A stretch of DNA of 25,984 nucleotides, taken from positions 1 to 25,984 of the forward strand of contig DIYR01000047.1 of the NCBI GenBank assembly GCA_002429085.1. The letters run 5' to 3'. Source of the DNA: Flavobacteriales bacterium UBA6049. Lineage in GTDB: Bacteria; Bacteroidota; Bacteroidia; Flavobacteriales_G; Salibacteraceae. Under the pieces are notes generated by a model. The model did no database searches and was not told where the DNA came from. It saw only the letters and a program-made list of their open reading frames with translations. Numbering within the stretch: position 1 is the stretch's first letter; each line of letters opens with the position of its first letter. The translations under genes were made by a program, and so were the position numbers. Below, one piece after another: positions 9,301-16,139 of this stretch.

Positions 9301-10258
9301 GGAGGGAGTCGTTTTGTAGTTCAATGTCTTGGATACCGCGGCCTGGAGCACCATCATTTCCTTTTAGCCCTGTTGGTGAACCAACCCAGTTCCCATTATT
9401 GTCGATAACTGGTTGTCCCCCAACTTTATAACCTAGGTTAGAGTTGATATCTTCACTTGTGTTAATTCCTTTAGCGTCTTGAATGGTAATTTCCATAGAA
9501 GAATATCCTGAAGGGATATTACCCGGGGTGAAATCTTGAAGTGTCCAGTCGTTTCCACCATTTGAATCAATTTTTGTGGCTTGACAATTTTGAACCTGCA
9601 GAAAAGTACTTGAGAAGTATACTTCTAAGTAAACAGGGTCGTAATCACCTTTTTTTACTATTCTTATCTTTTTGATGCCCCCGCCATTATTGTATGAAGA
9701 TTGTCCGAGTACATTAATTGTTGGATTTTTTGAATAATGAATCCCAGCGTTGAAAATAACAGTGTGCTGATGATCTCCTGTTTGTTCAATTAAATAGAAT
9801 GAATTGAAATGGCGATTTCCGCTACCAATGGCAAATCTATGCCATCCGTTGTTCAGTGTAATCTTTGTGTTTCTTTCAGAGTAAGATGGCCCAGGAGCAC
9901 CATCGTCTCCTTTTGGTCCTTGAGGCCCTGTGTCACCTTTTGGCCCTTGTCCTGTAGAAAGAGGAGTGGCATTTACGTTTATTGTTAATCTGTTTTCTGG
10001 AGCCGATATGTCTTCTACATTATAGCTCTCAGATTCAACATCAGTATGTATTGTTTCTGTTCCCTCTGAATTGAATGTTGATACCCTAAATTTTACAGAG
10101 GAGGTTTCGCTGTCTACTGTGAATTCAAAATCTCCGTTTGTAAATGTGTCAGTCGTTGCTACTACTGTAATGTCCCCAGTAATGAGCGTGACTTTTGAAT
10201 GTGGTAAGGCTATATCTTCATTGTTTAGAAGCCTACCATAAATTAACTGGTTTGCCAT
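329..10258 (-). CDS. tcA: Tc toxin TcA component (pore-forming / translocation subunit) with collagen-like and tail-fibre-like N-terminal extension
   Basis: This is the A subunit of a tripartite Tc (ABC) toxin; TcA proteins form pentameric bell-shaped prepores that bind host cells and inject cargo released from the TcB-TcC cocoon. Domains in order: residues ~1-100 transthyretin-like beta domain; 105-125 seven Gly-X-Y triplets; ~126-290 a tail-fibre-like beta domain; 297-308 four more Gly-X-Y triplets; ~341-430 a second transthyretin-like domain (TYTVEGIVVDENGIPLYNHP); then long helical shell. The VRP1/SpvA hallmark CACKHCRSVYSPAAYMVDLL lies near residue 886. The neuraminidase-like region carries ANRKVFLYPENWIEPELRDD near 1866. 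A coiled-coil pore domain spans ~2650-2925, and the TcB-binding C-terminus carries YDLDHPGHYMRRIKAVTVSI near 2990 and FLPFEGAGAISSWRFELP near 3085. At 3309 residues it is much longer than classical TcdA (~2500), mostly by N-terminal additions. No signal peptide is visible, as usual for Tc proteins. The start is the first in-frame ATG after an upstream stop. Family assignment is very secure; the extension's role is inferred. Confidence 0.96.
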   Translation of the reverse strand: MANQLIYGRLLNNEDIALPHSKVTLITGDITVVATTDTFTNGDFEFTVDSETSSVKFRVSTFNSEGTETIHTDVESESYNVEDISAPENRLTINVNATPLSTGQGPKGDTGPQGPKGDDGAPGPSYSERNTKITLNNGWHRFAIGSGNRHFNSFYLIEQTGDHQHTVIFNAGIHYSKNPTINVLGQSSYNNGGGIKKIRIVKKGDYDPVYLEVYFSSTFLQVQNCQATKIDSNGGNDWTLQDFTPGNIPSGYSSMEITIQDAKGINTSEDINSNLGYKVGGQPVIDNNGNWVGSPTGLKGNDGAPGRGIQDIELQNDSLQITYTDSQTTSIDLSELNMATPKTYTVEGIVVDENGIPLYNHPVKAFHRKDNTDISLTDDQEITTSKSGEYKITIPESVLKENNIEQLDLVVKVYDSGNDLLVSSPLIINAKTEEKVNLADTEEDLKGIVEYKFFDGRLRAKIDSLTSDDLNKSTALNDLAKETNSTLEEVGQFIQAEKVAQSIGVDKELTFGLIKNGNLDSLADLITIPKSEAKAAIQAGVDAGNIDATIADQDLINTYVDGLRLKAIDVILDPDQGDNNELNSFMTAANLTTIEQKRAFLDIYLEHGADSTIFWTEVGNNSVLSPIKQSLENRTELIALTEEPILSQDLIDKGKTASSLVGITASELKDTLDASLISWDVRFEGETEADKKNNYTNTLLKRIENGNPTGVFSSRIKSAGDARSSNMDSFLSANTSFKFEGAGLRSFLSEDEHKDAIKDLNLSESDELQLVEDLEAMQRLFKVAPINFKYEAVKPMFDNGLKSATDIYSMGKANFLESDFFNDRVVSEEVFLLAEQQAAVLMHLFAENSQQLNALVPQVIRSNKFNSEDEKSQLPDLESLFGSQDVCACKHCRSVYSPAAYMVDLLNWLQHAKSTNDSAYANLKTIIDERRPEIEHILLTCENTNTPLPYIDLVNEVLEYAIASEFTTPITNASDYLKRQTTYPTAYLKAHPEHLNVKVYDYIKTSVYPFTASFDLFDAESKIYFEHLGIDHATLLEKFNSSSNVSGDVAGIELGLNPLEKSIITGTSGHTFSQFFNNQTESNLQTSLRLTLDTTGLDFKELETYLEVNYVTKSLSVTPAIGFEDDCDTSQATINFREKEFTRMMRFERLKRALDWTVEELDGVLSKFIPGSNEEINDATLSKISLIQKFSKKYDLEPLEVLTWFTDVSTNAYGDIESYYIRTFINKSVNNPSASIITSLAGASTTTSSTIKQVFDPSATGYQTEKIFAEGVLPVVLAATRLTEEEIRLIIPSTVHNTIETSVSNLSYCLRMASIKEALGISMADLTTYLSIFPSIKITSSNTFSLNTAKTKEFIEFVDNIIALEVSGDDLNYMFGSNTNEAVYYDEEYWYAKLKTIHSALNDFNTTFFDRGSDIRQWTFNLVNQFIGHVTPGYGSYSEQDAEEFFKVMDGTSAKGTGVDETDSNEQIHYFVKVVQVIFGADFDTLNLSTSNDVGAVVLEYCIDSSFSSTYITPSSTGKIQERYSIIFNDSKISDFIADTLRKVRHNIVKETISDQFPTILQDDSLFLNCDISEELVSSDFTNETISNLHSTFGSYCKSYTRSYFILDKLGIKGFDQKAFLSSFTQTDVYSPSSTTSNVSHFVNELSIIIDNNSTSNEKNSLFNILGKARQAYASNSSYTLSTAFQDDLYQLKGWSEINTLIGGTYLGTINYADYSWYTTVRTVAEASWRSELKLEMLKQVTGSVSLSSHTALALVNACKSKYGNEKWSEIAVEFRDVLRKQQRDALADFIQYNSAKNFKDRFDLYEYFLIDTEMDPCRMTSRIKQANSTIQLFVQRILLNLEQPATLSEGNSNEWEWRKNYRVWEANRKVFLYPENWIEPELRDDQTPFFQEFMDEIMQSGITNENALDAYHNYLTKLDMVAELEVMQHYYDEDKDELHVVARGNTQPYIYYYRKWVDRSRWTPWEKIELDIESDHVAPIVFRNRLLLFWMEHAWELKEDEILEKEDTPTKVAVTYFNWSEYKNSKWQKRNRFNQGLKTFPYVNKYTGFEDLSYRFELWNNNDLLRIVCQRTTGVPPFQMEYYGHFSLYNINNTPKIYQGFSTANHFPFGEFYGYIENNGNKLHVNHEGPEVPKTKNGDVNLLAKTMNRDKTKVIVGSRRKHKTGIYGDDPFFYKDDINSFFIAKTPLYDTVTTTVKKYIDSSLLASVPISPLNPQYAYAKAKPSGQNDEIFYNKNSAVSTTKDGQNVYIDNTGYYVLETKTIQDTEPSEYKFQFFPFDHKQVETIVEAINKHGIDGLFKPIDKGWPSRYRTQFQTTDQSTFVQMYAPYTNYVHQNYPVDNIDFSASGSYSVYNWELFFHLPMMVATELTNNQQFEDAQKWFHFIFDPTQVVTDEASDQEETRFWNTKPFKTFNGETSINKLMKQLNEQNEEMEKQVAIWRKDPFNPYAIARLRWVAFMKNVVMKYLDMLIAWGDYLFRRDSIESVNEATQVYILATQILGRRPEKITRDDLSPRSFATLGGLDSFSNTLIAMENTLPIQLVVPKLSDLYNNYNRPNNVTVREVLFFCIPGNPKLAEYWDTVGDRLFKIRHCQNIEGIVRQLPLFEPPIDPAMLVRARANGLSISEALADLNAPMSFYRYGYLYQKAVELTNDVKALGGALLAALEKKDAEEISLLRTSHEKNVLTAVKAIKQQAIDEAKKALESLNKSKEITEERRAHYANKKRTTAREKQQLKKMNKAFGLQTSIQAIEAVAKAVASTPQIESHAAGVASGLTTEVASGEKLARIVEFGADSIKITSSAESHMASILGMRAGHDNRYEDWQFQTKQAAKELEQLAVQIQSAEIRQAMAEAELDNHILQMENNSEIGSIMKDKFSNYKLYGWMVKEISSIYFKAYQLAYDLAKKAEKAYKFDVGYEDKKQYVQFGSWDNLKKGLLAGERLLQDLRTLDGAFTEKHKRKNELTKQVSLAILDPVALNDLRTTGACDFDIPELMYDLDHPGHYMRRIKAVTVSIPAVTGPYTGVTGSLTLLANRFRKNTSGDTYAYSSIEDSRFHHNSIGIQRIATSSGLNDSGMFEMNFNDARFLPFEGAGAISSWRFELPFDGTSVSSFRKFDYSTISDLIVTIHYTSKDGGDSFKETVQTHVKNSINYWLDETLSSNPKGLERVFSLKHEFPTEFHQMLNSEFSNDILETTLGITKNHFPHIFNDVSLDTDKATVLFIAKGINTGLDSGGAGVTLSFGSPDDSTNPSVATDGKSIDLEFTGTVDPARSLTLKLNGNSSNLGDFYSNNLLDSDKIEDIILIMNYKKA
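9335..9370 (-). other. Second collagen-like (Gly-X-Y) segment in the TcA extension
   Basis: TcA residues 297-308 read GLKGNDGAPGRG, four Gly-X-Y triplets, closing the tail-fibre-like domain and leading into the core protein. Short Gly-X-Y linkers of this kind occur in phage tail fibres and bacterial collagen-like proteins, where they can drive or mark trimerisation. Here the segment is too short to fold stably as a triple helix alone, so a flexible-linker role is equally possible. Confidence 0.7.
9884..9946 (-). other. First collagen-like (Gly-X-Y) segment in the TcA extension
   Basis: TcA residues 105-125 consist of seven uninterrupted Gly-X-Y triplets (GPKGDTGPQGPKGDDGAPGP, then Ser), with the Pro/Lys/Asp composition typical of bacterial and phage collagen-like stretches. 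It sits between an N-terminal transthyretin-like domain and a beta-rich domain that resembles phage tail-fibre modules. Collagen-like segments are not a standard part of TcA subunits as I know the family. Confidence 0.8.
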
Positions 10259-10554
10259 AGTTGTGGTTGAATAAATTTTAATCTCTATGTGTGAACTAGC
10301 GCGTTCTGCGTGTTAGGATGAAGGCAACCAATTCAATTGAAATTCGACATTCAATAGTATGGTTGCACGGTAGTGGTTTCTACACTGTATAACAAGGCAA
10401 TGGATGGTAGTTTTGCTTTGTTTACATAGCGTTTGCCTACAAAATTACTCTTATAACGTCTTGATCTTAGTAAGGGATTTGTGCAGTTTAAGTAGTGCGT
10501 AGTATACCTTCGTATGGTACGTTTAAAATTCCCGTAAATTGGTAATCAATATGC
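10259..10554. other. Intergenic region between TcB and TcA genes
   Basis: These 296 bases separate the TcB stop from the TcA start on the minus strand. All three minus frames are closed by stops within a few dozen codons, and none resumes an RHS core sequence, so this is not a frameshifted remnant of the TcB gene. A branched hairpin at 10324-10366 is the only notable structure. No Bacteroidota-type TAnnTTTG element is visible here, so TcA may be co-transcribed with TcB despite the wide gap. Confidence 0.6.
10324..10366. other. Interrupted hairpin in the TcA leader
   Basis: An outer 7-bp stem (GCAACCA at 10324-10330, TGGTTGC at 10360-10366) encloses, after a 5x4 internal loop, a 6-bp stem (ATTGAA at 10336-10341, TTCAAT at 10350-10355) with an 8-nt loop. 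A separate 10-bp palindrome TTCAATTGAA (10332-10341) overlaps its left arm. The structure lies 66-108 bases ahead of the TcA ATG, inside any TcB-TcA read-through transcript. No U-tract follows it, so it may be a leader structure, processing site or protein-binding site rather than a terminator. Confidence 0.35.
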
Positions 10555-13500
10555 TTAAAAAGAGTGCTGAGAACCAAACGTTTGTCTGTGTTTGTTTCCT
10601 GATAAATCAATGTGTGTTGTAGGTTGAATTATGATGCTTTCTATATTCCAATCAATTGTGTTGTTTGTATAGTTAGGTGAAAGAGAAATTATGTTGCCTG
10701 TGGTATCGTAGGTGTAAACAATTTTGTGATTTGAATTACTTGATGTTGAATCTGAGTTTTGATACGTAGAAGAGCTTACAATCGATTTAGTTTCAAATGG
10801 ATGTGTACTATTGATACCACTCAATAGTTTAGAATCTCTATCATAGGTATACGTTGAATTAGAAACAACCTTTCCGAAGTCATCTTCTGAGTGAAATGAT
10901 AATTTACTTTCTTCTACTATGTTTCCCATTATGTCGTAAGTGTATTCAATTCTACTTGTACACTCTTGAGAGTCATTCTTTCTATTGATTGAAGTATGTT
11001 TCCAAGTGTTAATTGCTAACACTTTTCCATTTAGTTGATTGTACTCATAGTCTATAGAAGCGCTGTTTCCGTATACAACAGATAGGGGATCAAAACTTGC
11101 GTTATACATAGTTTGACTTACAATAGCGTGTAATTCAGCCTCATTTGGCAGTTGATAACCAATAGAATTTAGCAACCCAAAAGGATGGTAGGTAAATTTC
11201 TTTATGCTTCCATCTTGCTTTGTAATTGAGTCTGGATTGTTTTGTAGGTTGAATGATGTTATAGTGGTTAGTGTTTCAGATTCAAATAGTGTGCGCGATA
11301 GCACATCCATTTCTTCTACTGAAGAACATTGAGTGATGAACTTCCAATCGATACTTTCATTTTCTTCTGATCTGATTTTACTTTTTCTCAGAATGTTGCC
11401 CCTTGGGTCGGCTTCAAGAATGAGTGTGATTCCGCTAGAGTCAAAAGTTCGGATGGCCAGATTGTTCAAGTTTGTTCCGTTTATATTACGGGCTGATATG
11501 GAATCTCCATAAACCACATATTTTATAAGTTCTTCGTTTTGACCATCAATACGTTTCCAATGGTGTGTAATTCTACCGATTTGATCATATAAATATCTAT
11601 GATTAGTATTATTAGAATTCCATGTTTTATATACTAAACCATTTTTATTGATGCTTCTATGCTCAATTAATCCGTTAGAAGTTACTTTTTTGCAATACTC
11701 ATTTTTAAAAGAAAGCATGCTATAGAAGTAATATGTAGTTTTTTCTTTCACTTTTGTTTCAACTATTTTCCCTTCTATATCTATTTTCCATCGTATAGAT
11801 GATAACTGATGATCTGTAGTATCATTCTTAGAGGAATAAATTCCCTTGTCGTCTATACTTTGCACTACAAAGCTTTGCTCATTAAGTAGTAATGTTTTTG
11901 GTGTGTTAAAGTATTGAAGAGATAGCCATGCAGCTCTTTCTTCTGCATCATGAGGTTCGGTTGTTGGTACATCTTCAAAAGGAATGCGCTCATTGAACCA
12001 ATTACTGTGTAAACAAGTGGCATACTTATCGAATATGTGAATGGACCAAGGGGTTAAATGTTGTTTGCTGAAGGTTCCGTCTGCATACTGAGTTTCAATA
12101 ATTCTACCTAAAGCATCATATTTTTGAGTGTTTACCTTATGGGTGATTTGTCTTTTATCAGATTCATATAATGGAGTGTTGCTAAAGAAGCACGGAGCTA
12201 TTCCAGTTATCTGTCCTTTATTGTTTCTCTGGTAGCCAGGTTTGGTTCTCCATCGAGATGAAGTGTGCTGATAAATAGGGTTATTAGCTGAGTCTGTTAC
12301 TAGTTCGTTTTTAGAGTTGCGAACAAAGGCTTCACCATCTTCGGCTTGGAACTTTTCTTGTGTAACTTTTCCAAAACCATTATAGTAGATGATTTTAGTT
12401 TCAGAAGTTGATTCATTCTCACTAACCTTTAACGTTGTAATTTGGTGAACAGGAGTTCTATTGTTTGCCCAGCAGTTAACGTTTGTTTTGTACTGTCGTA
12501 TAGGTGCTGATTGAGAGGTTAATGAGCATCTTTCACTATGGTAAACACCTTGAATGTTTCCAAAAGAATCGAATTCATAATGCTCGCAATTTCCATTTTC
12601 ATCTATAACACAACTTGGTTTAAGATGTCTGTAATCGTATTTAATCTCTTTTGCAAGGCCTACTGCATTGATAGTTAATTGCTGATTTAAAGAGTACTCA
12701 TCGTATCTTATTTTGGTGTTCCCATTGTTAAAATGGTTGATTTTGCAAGGTAGATAGAACTCGCTGGGGTTGTAAGTGATTGTATCAGAACCTGTCCAAA
12801 ATTTATCAAAACGCTTTATGTATTGTCCATATGTCAAAAGGTCGACTTCTGAAATGCTGGAGTTGTTTGGAATATTGTAGAGCGCATTATTTAAACTAGT
12901 GGATAGCGCTAGATCACTTTTTCTATAAAGAAGCGCCTTATACGTTGCTTTATGTAAAGGAGCAACTGATTGTAGGCTATCTTCCCAGTAGTAAAATAAT
13001 GACTCTTGAATAAGTCTCTTCTCTAATCCATTTGAAGGGGCATTATGGTAATGGATCACCGATGAGTTCTTGAATGTACTGATCAACTGGTTTCTACTGA
13101 TTACCCTTTTATCGAATAGAATCCCATGCAATTCATATGTTTTATTTGAAACTGGAATACCTATTCTATAATTATTGAATTGATTGTCTTCTGCTAGATT
13201 AGCGTATGAATTTTCAATCACTTTTACTTTCCCCGTAGAGCTGTTGTGCCTTCTAGGGTAGTAGATGGTAGCACTAAGAGTAGGGTTTGAAAAAGAATCT
13301 TTTTCTAGTAGAAGTTCATGTTTGATAAGCGGATCTGTTGGACTTTGCTCATAACAATACTGTATAGATTCCACTGGAGTTATGGAGGCTTGCTGTACTT
13401 CATTATTCAAGCTATCTAGTACTAAATTGTTAGTGGAGTTTATCTCATAACTATTAGAAATGGTAGCAAATGGATGCAGGGCTTCTTTTCTAAGAGAGTC

Positions 13501-16020
13501 TTCAAAAATTTCTACTCTTACAAGTAGTTTAGCTAAGTGTGAAGGATGAAGCTTATTGATAAGAACATCAGGATCAACTAACTTTTTGATATCCCAACTA
13601 TTTTGATCTTTTGTATAGTATGGAAAATGGACAGTTGATTTTCTACTGACTCCAAACCAGTATTTTGTTTTGGCTACAGGAGCATTGTTACTTTCAAGCT
13701 GTTCGTTCACGCCAAGTGGAAAAAGTCCAGTGCTTTCAAAAGAATCTGATGATTCAGCGTCCCAAGTTTCTACTAAACCAAAGCTCCATCTCCAATTGTT
13801 GTCATAATAATAACTAGGATCATGGTAGGCAAATTCGTTTACTGTTCTGGTATCTGTAATGCAATCGAACTTTTCTATTCTTGATACAACTTGACTGCCA
13901 ACCTTTATGGAAGAGTTCCATTTTAAACTGGCTAAATTGTCAATTGTTTGAAACTCAGAAATGGGGCTATATTGTATTCTGTAAACCCCTCCTTTGTTAT
14001 TAGAAACTTGGTTTAGTAATAGCGGTTTTTGATCAAAAAGATCGATGTATTGAATTGCCGTTACATTGTTTTGTTCGTCAACATTCTGCCATACAAAGCA
14101 GCCAGTTCCTTTTAACATCAGATCTTCTGCACTAAAAGTGCTGTTCTCTGTGTCTTCGGGAGCTAATACAATGTTTTCTAACTGAAATGATTTACCTCTG
14201 ATGTTTTCCCAATAGTAAATTTCTCCTCCGTTATTATAAATCACATCTTGTCGACCTGATCCGTTCATATCTGTTAGGTGAATATTTCTAGGGTTGAAAG
14301 AGTGAAGATCTTTTAATATACTGAACCCTTCAAATGTGATTTTTTCTCCGAATTTTTTATAGCCTACAGATGGCCAATAGGCAATTTCATCTTGCTTAAC
14401 TCTAACCAGGTCGTTTATTCCATTTCCAGTAAGATCTGCTAAGAAAATAGCTAGCTCGTTATCGTAGTGTATCAATTTAGACGATGGTTGGAAAAGCCAA
14501 TCAGAACTTTCTTGGTACGTGGTTTCACGCGTATTACAGTTGTCTTTAGAGAAATAGTTGAAACAATAGTTTTCTGTAATAATTAAGTCGGGAATTCCAG
14601 AACCCGAAATATCTAGTATACGAAGTGTAGGATCTCCCCAATTGATTAATGGAGTAGGGCTTGTAGAACGACTTATTTTACAACCTAGGTGATTTGTGGG
14701 GGGAGTATTTGCGTTGCTGGTGTTGTTTTCGCTTGATGTGTTTTGGTTTGATGGGAGTAAGTTTCTAATGATCTGATTCTTAAAGCTCTCATGTTGGTTA
14801 GAGAAATCTTGTTGTTGTGATGGAGATAGGTGAATAGATCTGCACGAGAAATCTGGTTTGTTTGGAGTGTATTGAAAATCTAATGATGGGTATTCTTTTG
14901 AATTGGCTCCATCGTGAAAAACTCTTGTAATTCTCTTTAAAAGAGTATGATCTTCTAAATCTTCGTACGTAAACTCATAGCTGTTTGTGAGTTGAATTCC
15001 GTCTAGCTGTTCAAAATTGTGATAAACCTCAAGGTTTGTGCACAGATAGGAAGATAGAAGTTGATTAGAGCTTACGTGTTTGGTAATAGGTTGTTTTCTT
15101 TTTTGCCAAGAGATAGGAGAGGTGAAGCTGTGTTTGTTTTCATTACCGTAGTTAAGTTTAATCTGAAATAACCATTGGTTGTCTCTGTAGTAATTCTGAT
15201 CGGTTCGCATTACAGTATTACCGTATCTAATAATGGCTAAGTGTGGTACTTCATGCTTTTCAGAATCACCAAGCGTTATTTCGGGTCTTTTGTATTGGTA
15301 TTTTATCACATTGCCTTTATCGTCAATTTGCTCATCTAAAAACCATTCAAGAGTGTTTTTGTGGTTTTTTGAATTTACTGTTTTAGAGCTGTAATCTCTT
15401 CCATACCAGGAAGTAATGTTATTTCTAGAGATGATTTTCCAATAAGACTCTTCGGTATGTACATCTAACCAATATTCAATTTTGGAGTAGTCTTTTTCAA
15501 TCAGCGGTAAGTAGTTTGTTACTTTATACTTCGCACCATTTAAGTGAGCTATTCTGTTAGAGTTCGTTTCTTTCTGGTTTAAAGCTTTTCCAAGAACTCC
15601 AAGTTTAGAATGTTCAATTTTTTCGGATTCACTGTCGTGTGACGAGAAATCATCTTGAAGTCTGATAGAAGGAATGTCTAGGTGCCATCCTAATCCGAAT
15701 ACACCATCAACAAGTTCAGAGGAATACACCAAGTTGAGCTCAGGATTAAACCCATTTCTTCCCTTTGGGATATGAATTGTTGTTTTAGTTGATAACTGTC
15801 CAGAATGAAGCGTTACATCAGTTGAGTGGTCAAGAAGGTGATTAAGCGATATGTCATTAGGCGCATTTTGAGATTGTTCAATTTTAAAATCAGAGGATGT
15901 TACTTTAGCTAAAGCACTTGTGAAACAAGAATGTCGATTAAAAAACTGGTGAATAGGTGATGTGAAATCGTTGGCAAGTAGTTGCAGCTTGTTTTGTTCT
16001 TCTATCAGATTAGTGAGCAT
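10555..16020 (-). CDS. tcB: Tc toxin TcB component extended into TcC-like RHS shell, lacking RHS core and toxin
   Basis: TcB is the cap of the Tc toxin: with TcC it builds an RHS-repeat cocoon that stores the toxic enzyme and docks through a beta-propeller onto TcA. Seen here: an SpvB domain near residues 70-330 (GFNPELNLVYSSELVDGVFG then LGWHLDIPSI); three FG-GAP-like propeller motifs near 468 (DISGSGIPDLIITENY), 530 (DLTGNGINDLVRV) and 582 (DMNGSGRQDVIYNNG); TcdB-middle region around 765 (GLFPLGVNE); and RHS/YD motifs such as YDALGRIIETQYADG (~1300), YDQIGRITHHW (~1475), YTYDIMGNIVEES (~1692) and YTYDTTGNIISLS (~1767). A Ser/Asn-rich linker sits near 425-445. At 1821 residues it exceeds classical TcB (~1480) by covering part of the TcC shell, yet it has no core DPxGxxDG-type motif or variable toxin. 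An in-frame TGA lies three codons before the ATG, fixing the start. The TcA gene follows 296 bases downstream on the same strand. Confidence 0.94.
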   Translation of the reverse strand: MLTNLIEEQNKLQLLANDFTSPIHQFFNRHSCFTSALAKVTSSDFKIEQSQNAPNDISLNHLLDHSTDVTLHSGQLSTKTTIHIPKGRNGFNPELNLVYSSELVDGVFGLGWHLDIPSIRLQDDFSSHDSESEKIEHSKLGVLGKALNQKETNSNRIAHLNGAKYKVTNYLPLIEKDYSKIEYWLDVHTEESYWKIISRNNITSWYGRDYSSKTVNSKNHKNTLEWFLDEQIDDKGNVIKYQYKRPEITLGDSEKHEVPHLAIIRYGNTVMRTDQNYYRDNQWLFQIKLNYGNENKHSFTSPISWQKRKQPITKHVSSNQLLSSYLCTNLEVYHNFEQLDGIQLTNSYEFTYEDLEDHTLLKRITRVFHDGANSKEYPSLDFQYTPNKPDFSCRSIHLSPSQQQDFSNQHESFKNQIIRNLLPSNQNTSSENNTSNANTPPTNHLGCKISRSTSPTPLINWGDPTLRILDISGSGIPDLIITENYCFNYFSKDNCNTRETTYQESSDWLFQPSSKLIHYDNELAIFLADLTGNGINDLVRVKQDEIAYWPSVGYKKFGEKITFEGFSILKDLHSFNPRNIHLTDMNGSGRQDVIYNNGGEIYYWENIRGKSFQLENIVLAPEDTENSTFSAEDLMLKGTGCFVWQNVDEQNNVTAIQYIDLFDQKPLLLNQVSNNKGGVYRIQYSPISEFQTIDNLASLKWNSSIKVGSQVVSRIEKFDCITDTRTVNEFAYHDPSYYYDNNWRWSFGLVETWDAESSDSFESTGLFPLGVNEQLESNNAPVAKTKYWFGVSRKSTVHFPYYTKDQNSWDIKKLVDPDVLINKLHPSHLAKLLVRVEIFEDSLRKEALHPFATISNSYEINSTNNLVLDSLNNEVQQASITPVESIQYCYEQSPTDPLIKHELLLEKDSFSNPTLSATIYYPRRHNSSTGKVKVIENSYANLAEDNQFNNYRIGIPVSNKTYELHGILFDKRVISRNQLISTFKNSSVIHYHNAPSNGLEKRLIQESLFYYWEDSLQSVAPLHKATYKALLYRKSDLALSTSLNNALYNIPNNSSISEVDLLTYGQYIKRFDKFWTGSDTITYNPSEFYLPCKINHFNNGNTKIRYDEYSLNQQLTINAVGLAKEIKYDYRHLKPSCVIDENGNCEHYEFDSFGNIQGVYHSERCSLTSQSAPIRQYKTNVNCWANNRTPVHQITTLKVSENESTSETKIIYYNGFGKVTQEKFQAEDGEAFVRNSKNELVTDSANNPIYQHTSSRWRTKPGYQRNNKGQITGIAPCFFSNTPLYESDKRQITHKVNTQKYDALGRIIETQYADGTFSKQHLTPWSIHIFDKYATCLHSNWFNERIPFEDVPTTEPHDAEERAAWLSLQYFNTPKTLLLNEQSFVVQSIDDKGIYSSKNDTTDHQLSSIRWKIDIEGKIVETKVKEKTTYYFYSMLSFKNEYCKKVTSNGLIEHRSINKNGLVYKTWNSNNTNHRYLYDQIGRITHHWKRIDGQNEELIKYVVYGDSISARNINGTNLNNLAIRTFDSSGITLILEADPRGNILRKSKIRSEENESIDWKFITQCSSVEEMDVLSRTLFESETLTTITSFNLQNNPDSITKQDGSIKKFTYHPFGLLNSIGYQLPNEAELHAIVSQTMYNASFDPLSVVYGNSASIDYEYNQLNGKVLAINTWKHTSINRKNDSQECTSRIEYTYDIMGNIVEESKLSFHSEDDFGKVVSNSTYTYDRDSKLLSGINSTHPFETKSIVSSSTYQNSDSTSSNSNHKIVYTYDTTGNIISLSPNYTNNTIDWNIESIIIQPTTHIDLSGNKHRQTFGSQHSF

Positions 16021-16131
16021 AGATGTTCAATTTGTTAATGATAATGTGAATTTGTTCTGGGGGAATTACATTTTCAGTTTAAGTAGAGTGGTTATAATGT
16101 TAGACACTGTGGTTTGTGATTGCTAGCAAAG

Positions 16132-16139
16132 CAAATTTA
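16132..16139 (-). promoter_or_regulatory. Candidate Bacteroidota -7 element (TAAATTTG) for the TcB gene
   Basis: Read on the minus strand, 16139-16132 is TAAATTTG, a full match to the TAnnTTTG -7 consensus used by the Bacteroidota primary sigma factor. It lies about 112 bases before the TcB ATG, giving a long leader. The expected TTG-containing -33 element about 20 bases upstream is weak (only TTC at that position), so this is a motif match and not a demonstrated promoter. Confidence 0.3.

Noticed and set aside
10259..10554. Possible frameshifted continuation of the TcB gene carrying the missing RHS core
   Set aside because: Translating the minus-strand gap in all frames gave stops within about 20 codons and no RHS-like YD, GRYY or DPxGxxDG sequence.
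1..16020. Extracellular contractile injection system or prophage locus, suggested by collagen-like and tail-fibre-like segments
   Set aside because: No sheath, tube, baseplate, ATPase or other phage genes are present; the flanking domains are all standard Tc toxin parts, so the fibre-like arm is best seen as part of TcA.
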